64,000 bases of DNA from Lewinellaceae bacterium (lineage in GTDB: Bacteria > Bacteroidota > Bacteroidia > Chitinophagales > Saprospiraceae): the NCBI GenBank assembly GCA_020636375.1, contig JACJXZ010000014.1:62001-126000 (forward strand), read 5' to 3'. Each line of letters starts with the position of its first letter. Position 1 is the first letter of the stretch. Positions 51,513 to 60,852 of this stretch are shown piece by piece. The notes under the pieces were generated by a model. The model saw only the letters and a program-made list of their open reading frames with translations. It was not told the DNA's origin and searched no databases. The translations under genes and the position numbers were made by a program.

Positions 51513-54281
51513 TTGCGCAGTTATCCGCTGGCGCCTTGCAAAGGAGGACAGACACACACACACACATTTACCCGCCGGCCCGATGGCTATCGGGCCAGCG
51601 AAGGTGGGCACATTTATCCGCCGAAGATTTCTTCGGCCGACGAAGCCAAAAAGCAAAGCCGATGGCGAAAGTACAAGCCCTGGCACCATCCAATTCTATT
51701 TCCTTGTGCTACAATTTTAAAAAGGCTAAGCATTTCCTTTACTATTGCAGCCTTCATGTTTTTTGCGCCTGGCTTATTTGCTCAGGGATATGGCCCTTGT
51801 TTCCCAGTCTCTCCTCCCCAGGCAAAGCTTTGTGTGCCGGCTTCCACTCCAGGTAGTTCTTGTGAAGAAAGTATGGAAGACTACCCGGAATATCCCTGCA
51901 TTTTATCCTTCAGATTAAGAGTTGTTGTCATTCGCGACAATTTGGGCAACGGAGGCGTAAGCGATGCCTATGCCATAAGCGTAGTTGAAGAGGTGATAGA
52001 AGCCTTCGCTGTCTACGGAATATATTTTGACTTTGACGGGGTTTTAGGATACCAGAATAGTACCGACATCCTAACGGCTGACCTTCAAAGCACAGAAATT
52101 TCAAACCTCATCACCCGGAACAACAACCCCCCAGGCCGGATAAGTATATATATTGGCAGCGATGCCGGCTCTCCGTCGGGTATTGCTGGAGGTATCCCCG
52201 GTATTGCGACTTATGTAAAAGGATATCTCCCCGGGAGTGGCCTGGCGGTGCATGAAATTGGCCATTGCCTGGGGCTATATCATACCTTTCGAGGTTCTGA
52301 AGACTATTGTGAAGACCTGAATCCAGATTATGTAGACCTTAATATCGAGAATTCCTATTGTGACCCGCTCGAAGAGGATTTGTATTCTTGTAGCGATTGC
52401 GTGCCGGATACGCCGACTGACCCATGGATGTATGTTGGAGATATCAATGGGCCCTATGACGTGGCCATATATGACCCTATTACACAGACTTGTTCTGTTA
52501 ACCCCTTGCAACCTTTTCCGATTGTCGATATTCATAATTATATGTCCTACTATTTGGCCTGCTACGAGCATTTCACGCCCGGCCAGGTAAGCAGGATGAA
52601 AAAAGTGGTGCATTTTATACAAGATTTGAGCGGTTCAGTATCATTTGATTACCGGTTTTTGCTAAACACCCTATCCGACAAACTGATAATTACCGCCGAT
52701 ACCGACTGGGACGAGCCCGTAGAAGTCTGCACCGACGTCTACGTCGAAGCGCCGAACACCCTAACCATCACCTCCACCGCCTCCATCCACCAGGGCTTGA
52801 AATTCGTGATAAAGCCCGGCGCCCAGCTGCGCCTGGAAGGCGGCACGATGACGGACGCCGGCGACGGCTACTGGAAAGGCATCGAGGTGTGGGGAGACGC
52901 CAACGCCACGCAAATCCCCAATACCGGCCAGGGCAAGCTGTACATCGGCGGCGGGGCAGTAATCGAATACGCTACCGAAGCCATCGTTGCCTTCAACCCC
53001 AACCCGCCGGGCGGCGACGTGGAAGCCACCGGCGGCGGCCTGGTGCTGGCCTTCGATTCTTACTTCCGCAACAACGCCCGCTCGGTGGAGTACCGCCGCT
53101 ACGAAGGGCAAAACTACGGCCGCTTTGTCAACTGCACGTTCACCATCGACGGGGGCCACTACGGCCACCCCTTCCGGGAGCACGTGAAGCTGAACGGCGT
53201 GCGCGGCCTGCAGTTCATCGATTGTACGTTTTCCAACGATACCGGCACAGGCGACGTGTTCCTGGGCAAAGGCGCGGGCATCCACAGCCTTGATGCCAAC
53301 TTCGCCGTCGGGGGCAGCGGCACGACCTTCCAGAAGCTGCGTTTCGGCGTACGGGCGGGCGCGGCTAAGGGCGCGGAAGGCTTTATGATCAGGGATGCCA
53401 CGTTCCGGGAGCTGGAAAAGGGCGTGCTGGCCGAAGCGGCCAACCACTTCACCGTCACGCGCTGCACCCTGGATGTGGGCGGGCACGTGAGCAACCTGCC
53501 GCCTTTTTTGGTGTCGCAGGAGGGGGTGCAGATCAACTACAGCACCGGCTTTACCGTAATGGGCAACCGCCTGCGTGGCCTGGCCGCCCGCCAGGACGAG
53601 ACGGTAGGGGTGAAGGTGATCGACACGGGAGCGGGCACGGATGCCAATACCATCTATGGCAATGATTTTGATGTGTTGTATGTGGGCAATGCGGCAGTGG
53701 GGGATAATGTGGGGATGCCTGAAGGCGGTGGAATTGTGTATGAATGCAATGACAACCTGGGCAGCAATGTCTTCGACTTCTGGGTGCAGGAAGGCGAGGG
53801 GATTACTGAGGAACAGATAGGTGCATTAGGTGACGCGGCTGGGAACACTTTTTCTATGAATGTCATAAACGCGACCGGGCATTTCACTAACCAGGGGAAT
53901 GGCCTCATTGAATATTATTACGATGAGGAAGAGCCTACCGAAGAACCAACACAATACACGGAAGACAATATTAATCTTAATACAGCTGAAACTAATGATT
54001 GCAATAACGGTGAGGCCGGCGGAGAGATTCCTGACGAGGGAATCGACTTGGTCAAAAACCGCTTTTTCGAAGCCAAAGCCCAATACCAGCTCTACAAAAC
54101 CGATTACGACGAATTAATTGACGATGGGGATACCCCGGGCTTGCTGGCGGAAGTACTAAGCCGCGCCGGGCAGGCGGGCAGCCTCATCAACGACTTGCTC
54201 GACATTTCTCCCTACGTTTCCCAGCACGCGCCAAAGCCGTGGTTGACAAACCCACTGTTTTCGACAATGGCATGCAGGTAG
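51513..54281 (+). CDS. Exported M43-like zinc metalloprotease with right-handed beta-helix (start uncertain, 3' frameshift)
   Basis: The open frame has 922 codons, but the first ~75 are implausible. The real N-terminus is probably the signal peptide RLSISFTIAAFMFFAPGLFA beginning near 51724, where no good start codon exists in this frame; a one-base shift in TTTTAAAAAGG is likely. The protease region has the metzincin zinc site HEIGHCLGLYH (His247, Glu248, His251, His257 by open-frame numbering) and a Met-turn NYMSY about 95 residues later, as in pappalysin-type M43 enzymes. From about 395 onward a parallel beta-helix follows (GLKFVIKPGAQLRLEGG, GLQFIDCTFSNDT, FTVTRCTLDV). The frame breaks after YVSQ (about 54226), and the true tail, ending in a T9SS domain, continues in shifted frames to about 55093. 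Confidence 0.75.
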   Translation: MRSYPLAPCKGGQTHTHTFTRRPDGYRASEGGHIYPPKISSADEAKKQSRWRKYKPWHHPILFPCATILKRLSISFTIAAFMFFAPGLFAQGYGPCFPVSPPQAKLCVPASTPGSSCEESMEDYPEYPCILSFRLRVVVIRDNLGNGGVSDAYAISVVEEVIEAFAVYGIYFDFDGVLGYQNSTDILTADLQSTEISNLITRNNNPPGRISIYIGSDAGSPSGIAGGIPGIATYVKGYLPGSGLAVHEIGHCLGLYHTFRGSEDYCEDLNPDYVDLNIENSYCDPLEEDLYSCSDCVPDTPTDPWMYVGDINGPYDVAIYDPITQTCSVNPLQPFPIVDIHNYMSYYLACYEHFTPGQVSRMKKVVHFIQDLSGSVSFDYRFLLNTLSDKLIITADTDWDEPVEVCTDVYVEAPNTLTITSTASIHQGLKFVIKPGAQLRLEGGTMTDAGDGYWKGIEVWGDANATQIPNTGQGKLYIGGGAVIEYATEAIVAFNPNPPGGDVEATGGGLVLAFDSYFRNNARSVEYRRYEGQNYGRFVNCTFTIDGGHYGHPFREHVKLNGVRGLQFIDCTFSNDTGTGDVFLGKGAGIHSLDANFAVGGSGTTFQKLRFGVRAGAAKGAEGFMIRDATFRELEKGVLAEAANHFTVTRCTLDVGGHVSNLPPFLVSQEGVQINYSTGFTVMGNRLRGLAARQDETVGVKVIDTGAGTDANTIYGNDFDVLYVGNAAVGDNVGMPEGGGIVYECNDNLGSNVFDFWVQEGEGITEEQIGALGDAAGNTFSMNVINATGHFTNQGNGLIEYYYDEEEPTEEPTQYTEDNINLNTAETNDCNNGEAGGEIPDEGIDLVKNRFFEAKAQYQLYKTDYDELIDDGDTPGLLAEVLSRAGQAGSLINDLLDISPYVSQHAPKPWLTNPLFSTMACR

Positions 54282-55093
54282 ACCTCCTGGAAGCCAACCC
54301 CGAGGCGGTGCGCAAGGCAGGCTTTTACTTTACCTGGAAGAAAATTCCAGCCTGGAAGAAGAGGAAGTGTTACAAGTGCAATATACCAGCCTGTTGAATA
54401 CCGACCGCGACGCTATGGAGGAGGATTTGTCCGCCGCCTACGCCGCCAAACACCGTGCCGCCGACCGGTGTTTACTTACTATTTATTGGATAGTGTTGCC
54501 TACAACCGGGACAGTGCCCTGTTGTGGCTTAGCCACAAGGGCAGCCTGCATTCCTCTACCTGAAAGCCGATATCCAACTCCAAACTGGGCAGGATGAAGC
54601 CGCTGAGAATACGCTGTCTTCCATCCTGAAGCTTTCCTGCTGACTGAAAAGCAGCAGCAGGAGTACGACAACAAGCATACTTTATTCAAGCTGCTGTCCG
54701 ATCAGGCGGATATCTTTAAAATGGATAGCCTGGCAGTAGCAGAATTGTCTAATATTGCCCAGAGTGGCGGTTTTACCAACAGTACCAGGAACCTGCTGGA
54801 TTATGCTTACGAAGGAGAGTGGGAGCCGGATCATAGCCTGCCAACCGCCAGAGAAGAACGAACCGCAGTTGGTTCTACAACCCGGCATCATCAGTCCTCT
54901 ATCCGCGCCTTTCCCAACCCTGCCACCACCGTCACTTTCGAATTCACTATTCTGCTGGAGAAGAGGCTTCGGTTCGCCTGGTGAACGCCATGGGGCGTGC
55001 GGTAGCCGAAATTCCCTTTCGCCGAGAGTGGGAATAAAAGAATGGGACATTTCCTACCTTAGTGAAGGTGTTACTGGTATCAACTCTGGATAG
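54231..55093 (+). pseudogene. Frameshifted C-terminal tail (with T9SS domain) of the metalloprotease
   Basis: Reading across at least six single-base shifts gives a continuous tail: AKAVVDKPTVFDNGMQVDLL, LEEEEVLQVQYTSLLNTDRD, FTYYLLDSVAYNRDSALLWL, LKADIQLQTGQDEAAENTLS, LLTEKQQQEYDNKHTLFKLL, NLLDYAYEGEWEPDHSLP, then IRAFPNPATTVTFEF and EWDISYLSEGV of a type A sorting domain. The same tail is intact at 56984-57589 (about 60-70% similar by eye), which confirms the reading. Either the gene is decaying or this stretch of consensus has many homopolymer deletions. Confidence 0.75.
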
Positions 55094-55198
55094 ATGAAAA
55101 GCTGTAGGTAGGTAAATTTACATTCAGCATTAGACATAAACCTGGGGAAGTGGAGCCATTCCACTTCCTTCTTTCCTCTTGGTTTCAATCCTTTAGCA

Positions 55199-56736
55199 AT
55201 GCGAAAAGCATAGTTTTATTCCTATTAACCCTTAATGGTTTAGTTTTAGATGCACAGGATAGTTATAGTTACCGGTTCGATTTCGGCTTTCCGGCAGTGT
55301 CTTGACGAGCATAGTAACTACCGATAGCTGTTACTATGCAACGGGCGTGATAGCCGACTCTGTGCCGCCTCACGAGGCGGGCAATATTTTGTAAAGTTTT
55401 CGCTGCAAGGTGAAATTGATTACCTGAAAACGATAAGAGATACGGCAAAATCCTACCAAACCTGGCGCAACAACCTGAAGGCTTTGCCCTGGGGCTTTGC
55501 AGTTGCAGGGTATACGGTTGACAGCTTGATGAAGGCACTGTTGATTGTTTATGACGAAGAGGGCGATAGTATTTTTACAGCACAATTCCCCAGCCCTTAT
55601 TATCCGGATGAAGGATTTATCTTCACAAAAGACATGGAGGTATTGGAGGATGGCTATACTGTTGAATTTGATCGTTTCTACTGAGGGTATTAATAATGAT
55701 GAGATACAGGTATTGCGGTTGAGTATGGAAGGGAGGTGTTATGGGAAAAAGAGTATGGAATTATCTCCCGAGACGACTCTCCTCATAGCTTAATACACAT
55801 CCCAGGCGGTTATCTAATAGCTTCTATTCGGGACAATACCAATTTTGCTCATCAAAACATCGAAGCCCGCAACCATCTTTTCAAAATTAGCGAAGAAGGC
55901 GATATTCTCTGGGAGTATTTCTCTCCCATTGATGAGCTACGAGGCAGGAAGGGCAGTACATAGCCACCAGCGATGGCGGGCTACTGGTTTCACTGTACCA
56001 GGAATAGAGGTTCCGGCATACTGGTTTCAGCCAGCTACGCTGGCACAACTACGCTTTCAAGCTGGACTCCAACCGGCAGGAAGAATGGGGGTGCTGGTAA
56101 GAGATTCGCTGCCAGCTATATCCTATAACAACCAACTTACGTCGGGTATAGAAATCCAGGATGGCAGCGGTTACGCCGTTGCTGGCAACCTGATCGCCCG
56201 TACGCCGCAAAATTGGTTTTTCAGTGGGTGCTACCAAAATATCTCCCGATGGCGTTTTGCTTTGGAAACGCTACTACCAGCACATCGCCGGCGAGGACTC
56301 GCCACTACATCAACGATTTAGCCTATACCCGACGGCGGCTTCATCATTAAGCGAAGTGCGCGACACCGTCAACGCCCCCGCCAGCAGGGCTGGCTGCTGA
56401 AGGTGGACGAATACGGCTGCCTGGTGCCGGGCTGTGAGTTGATCAGCGGGGCAGAAGAGCCCAAGCCATCAGGCAACCTGAGTCGTCAGATGGCTGCACC
56501 CTGCTGCTCTACCCCAACCCGGTGAGCGAAGCGCTCGCAGGTGTATTTCACCGCCCCGCCGGCGGGGAGCCCACTTCCGCATCCTGGATGCGCAGGGGAG
56601 GAGTGGCGGCGGTTTTCCACCCGCCTCTCGGAGGTGACGCTGCTGGTGGAGGTGGGGAGCTGCCGGGCGGGGTGTATTATTTGCAGTGTTTGCGGGATGG
56701 GCAGGTAGTGGGGTGGAGGGGTTTGTGAAGCGGTAG
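55199..56736 (+). pseudogene. Heavily frameshifted copy of the beta-propeller T9SS protein
   Basis: A degenerate copy of the intact gene at 57645-59222. ATG at 55199 opens a signal peptide interrupted after four codons; the pieces then align in order: YRFDFGFPAV, KALLIVYDEEGDSIFTAQFP, DDTPH-like, SIRDNTNFAHQNIEARNHLF, GVLVRDSLPAISYNNQLTSG, GSGYAVAGNLIARTPQ, GWLLKVDEYGCLVPGCEL, and a sorting-domain end (GGVYYLQCLRDGQV). At least eight frame changes are needed, many at shortened homopolymers (e.g. CGCCCCCGCC versus CGCCCCCCGCC-like in the intact copy). It is non-functional as read. Confidence 0.8.
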
Positions 56737-56983
56737 CGTGAGCTGGCAACTTGGAGTTGTCTGCTCACTTCTACTCACTTTTCCAGCTGTCGCCTCTGTC
56801 AGGCGTAGCCGGCAATTGCGACGACTACGAGCTTTATGCAGTGGCACGTGAGCCGCCACTTGACTTTGCTATGCGGAGTATAAGCCGGAGCGCAATAGAA
56901 AATCGCACCCCGACAACAAACACCGGTTTGCTTATTTTAGAGTCCAAAAGCCTGACCGTAATAGATTTTAAAAACGATACAAT

Positions 56984-57589
56984 ATGCAGCCTCACTACCT
57001 ACAAGCCGATATCCTGCTGCAAGCCGGGCAGGAGGAAGCCGCTGAAACTACGCTGTCTTCTATCCCGGAAACCTTCCTGTTGACTGAAAAGCAGCAGGCA
57101 GAGTACAACAACAAACTGGCCCTGTTCCAGTTGCTGTCTGGCCAGGCTGATATTTTCAAACTGGATAGCCTGGAGGTAATAGCACTGTCCGATATTGCCC
57201 AATTGGAGGGCCTGGCCGCCCAACAGGCCCGCAACCTGCTGAATTATGCCTACGAAGGGGAGTGGGAGCCGGACCATAGCTTGCCAGAGCCTACTGAGGC
57301 GCGTTTAACAAACATCGCGCCTGAGAATAAGGAGCCCCCTGCTTTCATCCGTGCTTTTCCCAACCCCGCCAGGGAGGTTGTCACTTTCCATTACAACATA
57401 CCCGAGGCAGTTGTTGCCACTGTGCGGCTGTTCAACCTGATGGGCCGGCCAGTAGCTGATATCTTCCTGCAGCCACGTTCCGGGACAAAGGATTTTGACG
57501 TCAGCGCCCTGCCGGAAGGCATGTACGCTTATCAACTTTTGCTTGGCGGCATGGTGAAAGCTGCCGGCAAGGTTGTCGTATTGCATTAA
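56984..57589 (+). pseudogene. 5'-truncated duplicate of the metalloprotease tail (T9SS type A)
   Basis: An uninterrupted 201-codon frame from ATG 56984. It contains only the C-terminal part of the metalloprotease seen at 54600-55093: LQADILLQAGQEEAAETTLS, LLTEKQQAEYNNKLALFQLL, EGEWEPDHSLPEPTEA, then a complete type A sorting domain (IRAFPNPAREVVTFHYNIPE ... LPEGMYAYQLLLGGMVK). It has no signal peptide, protease or helix domain, so by itself it could not be exported. It is the left end of the second unit of a tandem duplication. It might still be transcribed into the gene at 57645, 55 bases downstream. Confidence 0.75.
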
Positions 57590-57644
57590 TTCATTTTAGC
57601 TGCCAGGGAGGAGGTGGTTTCCGCTTTCCTCCCTGGCTTTTCTA

Positions 57645-59222
57645 TTGTATAGTTATGAGGGTTTTCAGTTTCTTTTTCGCCTATTTTTAGCGTTTCATTT
57701 GTTAATCGGCCAGAATACTTTTAGCTACCGGTTTGACTTTGGCTTTCCGGCAGTGGTTCTGACGAGCATAGTCGCCACCGACAGCTGTTTCTATTCAACG
57801 GGGATCATTGCCGATTCCATCCCCCCGTTTAATACCGGCAACATTTTTGTCAAATTTTCTCTGGACGGGCAGGTGTTGATTGCCAAAACCCTGAAAGATA
57901 CCTTAAAAACATATGAAACCTGGAGAGGCAACCTGGCTGTAGTTGGCCCGGACAGGCTGGCTGTTTCCGGAAATGCCAAAGATGGAATCCGGAAAGATTT
58001 GCTCCTGGTTTTCAATACCCAGGGAGATACTTTATTTTCTGCAGGTTATCCTCACCCCAATTACCCTGAAGTAACCGGGACTATTAACCGGGATTTCAAA
58101 AAAACTGAAAGTGGTTATGTGATCCTAAATTATATAAAAAACCCGGACGGCACCGGCGAGACCGATATAGAGCTTTCAAAACTGGACACTGCCGGGCGTT
58201 TTGTATGGAGTCAAACTTTCGGAATCACTTCCAGGGACGATACACCACACAATGTCATCGTAGCTCCCGACGGCTACATCATTGCTGCCATTCGGGACAA
58301 CACCAACATAGCCCGGCAAGACTACGAAGCCCGCAACCACATTTTCAAAATCGACGAGCAGGGCGAAGTACTTTGGGAGTATTTCTCCCCGGTGGGCGAA
58401 TTACGAGGTAAAGAAGGGCGGGCTATAGCTACGACTGACGGCGGCCTGTTAGTTTTCACCGGGCAAGGAGTAGAAGTGTATGTCAACCCCGTGACCGGGC
58501 AGCTACGCTGGCACAATTACGTTTTTAAGCTGGACTCCAGCCGGCAGGAAGAATGGGGGGTGCTGGTCCGGGATTCTTTTCATGCTATATCTTATAACAA
58601 CCAGCTTACGTCGGGCATAGAAATACAGGATGGCAGCGGTTACGCCGTTGCCGGCAATTTAATAGAAGGCACTCCTGAAGATGGGCTGTATTTCAATGGG
58701 GTATTGGCCAAAATATCGACGGAGGGCGTTTTACTTTGGAAGCGGTACTATCAACACATACCAAGCCAAAGGACCCGCCACTACATCAACGACTTAGCCC
58801 AGGCACCCGACGGCGGCTTCATCATGGTTGGCGAAGTGCGCGACACCGTCAATGCCCCCCGCCAGCAGGGCTGGCTGCTCAAGGTGGATGAGTATGGCTG
58901 CCTGGTGCCGGGCTGTGAGCTGGTGAGCGGGGTGGAGGAGCCAAAGTCATCAGACGACTCCAAGTCGTCAGATGACTACGGCCTGCTGCTCTACCCCAAC
59001 CCTGTGAGCGAAGAGCTGCGTGTGTATTTCTCCGGCCCGGCAGGCGACGAACACCACTTCCGCATCCTGGACGCCCAAGGGCGGGAATGGCGGCGCTTTT
59101 CCACCCGCCTCTCTGAGGTGACGCTGCTGGTGGAGGTGGGGGAGCTGCCGGGCGGGGTGTATTATTTGCAGTGCTTGCGGGCGGGGCAGGTGATGCGGGT
59201 GAAGGGGTTTGTGAAGCGGTAA
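57645..59222 (+). CDS. Exported beta-propeller-like protein with T9SS type A sorting domain
   Basis: 525 codons if started at TTG 57645. A better start is ATG 57656 (MRVFSFFF), which needs a one-base correction in CTTTTTC to join LFLAFHLLIGQNTFSYRFD, giving a normal signal peptide. The body has repeated beta units of propeller type (GNIFVKFSLDGQVLIAKTL, SGYVILNYIKNPDGTGETDI, DDTPHNVIVAPDGYIIAAIR, SGYAVAGNLIEGTPEDGLYF, PDGGFIMVGEVRDTVN). A KSSDDSKSSDD linker encoded by an inverted repeat precedes the type A sorting domain (LLLYPNPVSEELRVYFSGPA ... GVYYLQCLRAGQVMRVKGFV). It is probably a surface or secreted protein of unknown ligand. It is the intact partner of the decayed copy at 55199-56736. 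Confidence 0.82.
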   Translation: MYSYEGFQFLFRLFLAFHLLIGQNTFSYRFDFGFPAVVLTSIVATDSCFYSTGIIADSIPPFNTGNIFVKFSLDGQVLIAKTLKDTLKTYETWRGNLAVVGPDRLAVSGNAKDGIRKDLLLVFNTQGDTLFSAGYPHPNYPEVTGTINRDFKKTESGYVILNYIKNPDGTGETDIELSKLDTAGRFVWSQTFGITSRDDTPHNVIVAPDGYIIAAIRDNTNIARQDYEARNHIFKIDEQGEVLWEYFSPVGELRGKEGRAIATTDGGLLVFTGQGVEVYVNPVTGQLRWHNYVFKLDSSRQEEWGVLVRDSFHAISYNNQLTSGIEIQDGSGYAVAGNLIEGTPEDGLYFNGVLAKISTEGVLLWKRYYQHIPSQRTRHYINDLAQAPDGGFIMVGEVRDTVNAPRQQGWLLKVDEYGCLVPGCELVSGVEEPKSSDDSKSSDDYGLLLYPNPVSEELRVYFSGPAGDEHHFRILDAQGREWRRFSTRLSEVTLLVEVGELPGGVYYLQCLRAGQVMRVKGFVKR

Positions 59223-59228
59223 GTCTCA

Positions 59229-59283
59229 GAAGCTGTTTGAATTTAGTCCATCAGTTCAAAAAACCAAATTCAAACAGCTTCTC
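59229..59283. repeat. MITE-derived perfect hairpin AGAAGCTGTTTGAATTT / AAATTCAAACAGCTTCT
   Basis: 17-bp perfect inverted arms with a 21-base loop, immediately after the stop at 59222. The arms equal the ends of the 165-bp MITE-like element at 29933-30097, so this looks like an internally deleted copy. It may now also act as a transcription-end structure between convergent genes. Confidence 0.65.
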
Positions 59284-59342
59284 TGCCAATCGCGTTTATT
59301 AGCAAACGCCGTAAAAGTTTGAATCCTGCCCCACTACTCAAC

Positions 59343-60539
59343 CTACTCCGCCACATACTCTCCCACCAGCCGCACAACCAGGTCATTGAGGAACTCCACC
59401 TCGTACTCGCCCACTGTTGGCTCCAGGTGTTCGTTGCCGATGCCGCTGTGGTTGGTAATAAAGGTGTAGGTGCCGTTGGAAGCGATGGCCAGGAGGCGCA
59501 TCAGGAACTCCGTCGGTTTGTCGATCCCGCTGGCAGTAACGGGGATGATCTTGATGCCTTTTTCGGCGGCAAGCCGGAGCTGGCCTTGTATCTCCCCGAT
59601 TACCTGATCCTCATAATGAGGCGGGGCGTCCAGGATGAGGAAGAGCAGGCGGGCGCGGGCATCCTCCCGCCAGTCCTGCTCCGCAATGGCCTTTCTGAGG
59701 GCGGAATGCACCGCTTCGGGATAGTCGCCGCCGCCGTCGGCCTTCTGGCTGTTGATGAAATCCACCACCTGGCTGAAGTTGGCGGTGAGGCCAGAGGTCC
59801 GGGTGACGTATTCGTCGCCTTCGTCCCGGTAGAAAACCGAACCGAGGCGGAAGTCCACAACCGGGTTGTCGTTTTTCATGCGGGCGATGATGTCGTTGAT
59901 TTCTACTTTTATGTACTCCAGTTCGTCGGCCATGGAGCCGGTAGCGTCGAAGACGAAAAAGACGTCGGCGGCCTGGCTGTAGGGGCCGTTCGCCGGGATC
60001 ACCATCTCATTGACGCCGGCTTCGTAGAACTTCACCGCATTCAGCCCGTAGGACTGCCCCTGGTGGATAACGCGGATGCGTGCCGGGGAGGTGGTGCCGG
60101 CAGCCAGCAGGTCGGGAAAGAACTCGGCCCGGCCGGAGTTGTCGGTACGGGCCTGCCAGAGTACTTCTCCGCCCTGCCCGAGCAGGTGTGCTTCAGCATC
60201 AATCACGGGCCGGCCGTCCTGCCCGCTGAGCTTCAGGCTTATCCGGTTGTGGGGGCCGAACTTCCAGTACACGGGATATTCCGAGAAAGTGTCCTTGGCG
60301 ATCAGCTGTTCCCAGAACGCCCAGTTGTCCAGGTCGTTCCATTCGCCGGCGGTCAGCTGTCCGGCCTGTATGGTGCTGTCGCCGGCCTGGCCGGATCCGC
60401 TGCCCGCCGAGCCGGCGAGGCTTTCGCTGAATGCACCGTCGGTCACGTCTTTAGCAGTGCTTTCAGTTCCGAAATCATCTTTCTGGCAACTGAACAAGGC
60501 GAGCGCGAGGCTCAGGAAAAGGAGGAAAGCGTATCTCAT
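59343..60539 (-). CDS. VWA-domain lipoprotein
   Basis: 398 residues with a lipobox (LSLALALFSC, Cys18). A low-complexity linker (SLAGSAGSGSGQAGDS) leads to a beta domain (90-185, SLKLSGQDGRPVIDAEAHLL). The von Willebrand factor A domain (about 190-390) has the MIDAS DATGSM, then SVFYRDEGDEYVTR, DGGGDYPEAVHSALRKAI (the conserved TGGxxE-like region) and LLFLILDAPPHYEDQVIGE. VWA domains bind ligands or partner proteins through a metal ion. The lipoprotein is likely on the outer membrane. It is single-gene, convergent with 57645-59222; the upstream region holds a long palindrome. Confidence 0.88.
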   Translation of the reverse strand: MRYAFLLFLSLALALFSCQKDDFGTESTAKDVTDGAFSESLAGSAGSGSGQAGDSTIQAGQLTAGEWNDLDNWAFWEQLIAKDTFSEYPVYWKFGPHNRISLKLSGQDGRPVIDAEAHLLGQGGEVLWQARTDNSGRAEFFPDLLAAGTTSPARIRVIHQGQSYGLNAVKFYEAGVNEMVIPANGPYSQAADVFFVFDATGSMADELEYIKVEINDIIARMKNDNPVVDFRLGSVFYRDEGDEYVTRTSGLTANFSQVVDFINSQKADGGGDYPEAVHSALRKAIAEQDWREDARARLLFLILDAPPHYEDQVIGEIQGQLRLAAEKGIKIIPVTASGIDKPTEFLMRLLAIASNGTYTFITNHSGIGNEHLEPTVGEYEVEFLNDLVVRLVGEYVAE

Positions 60540-60573
60540 GGTTGTTGTTTTTTAATCGTTACAAGGTTTGGCA

Positions 60574-60758
60574 GTGGGTTAAATCCGGTAATGTTTCGGC
60601 GCAAATGGAGAGCGGGTCTGATTGGTTTTCAAAAATTAAACAGGGGATTTGCCGTGATAGTCGACAGGCGAACTCTAGTCGCCAGCCGACATCACATCCC
60701 CTTATTAATATTTGAAACTCAATCAGGCCCGCTGGATAGATCAACGAGTTTAACCCAC
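60574..60758. repeat. 185-bp imperfect palindrome (GTGGGTTAAA ends)
   Basis: Outer GTGGGTTAAA/GTTTAACCCAC, middle AGCGGGTCTGATTGGTTTTC/CTCAATCAGGCCCGCT and inner CAGGGGATTTG/CATCCCCTT pairings. It lies between the divergent VWA and fabG genes, in the space where both promoters must lie. Confidence 0.6.
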
Positions 60759-60852
60759 TATCCCGGGTCTCATGCATAAGACGCAGGGCCGGGAAAAAGC
60801 GTTGGGCTACTTTTTACATTTTCCCTACCTTCGCATAAAAAACCAACTGCAG

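Noticed and set aside
51488..51856. Alternative 122-codon frame at the start of the metalloprotease gene
   Set aside because: It covers a CACACACA repeat and then runs out of phase through the signal peptide. At most it supplies the true start after a one-base correction.
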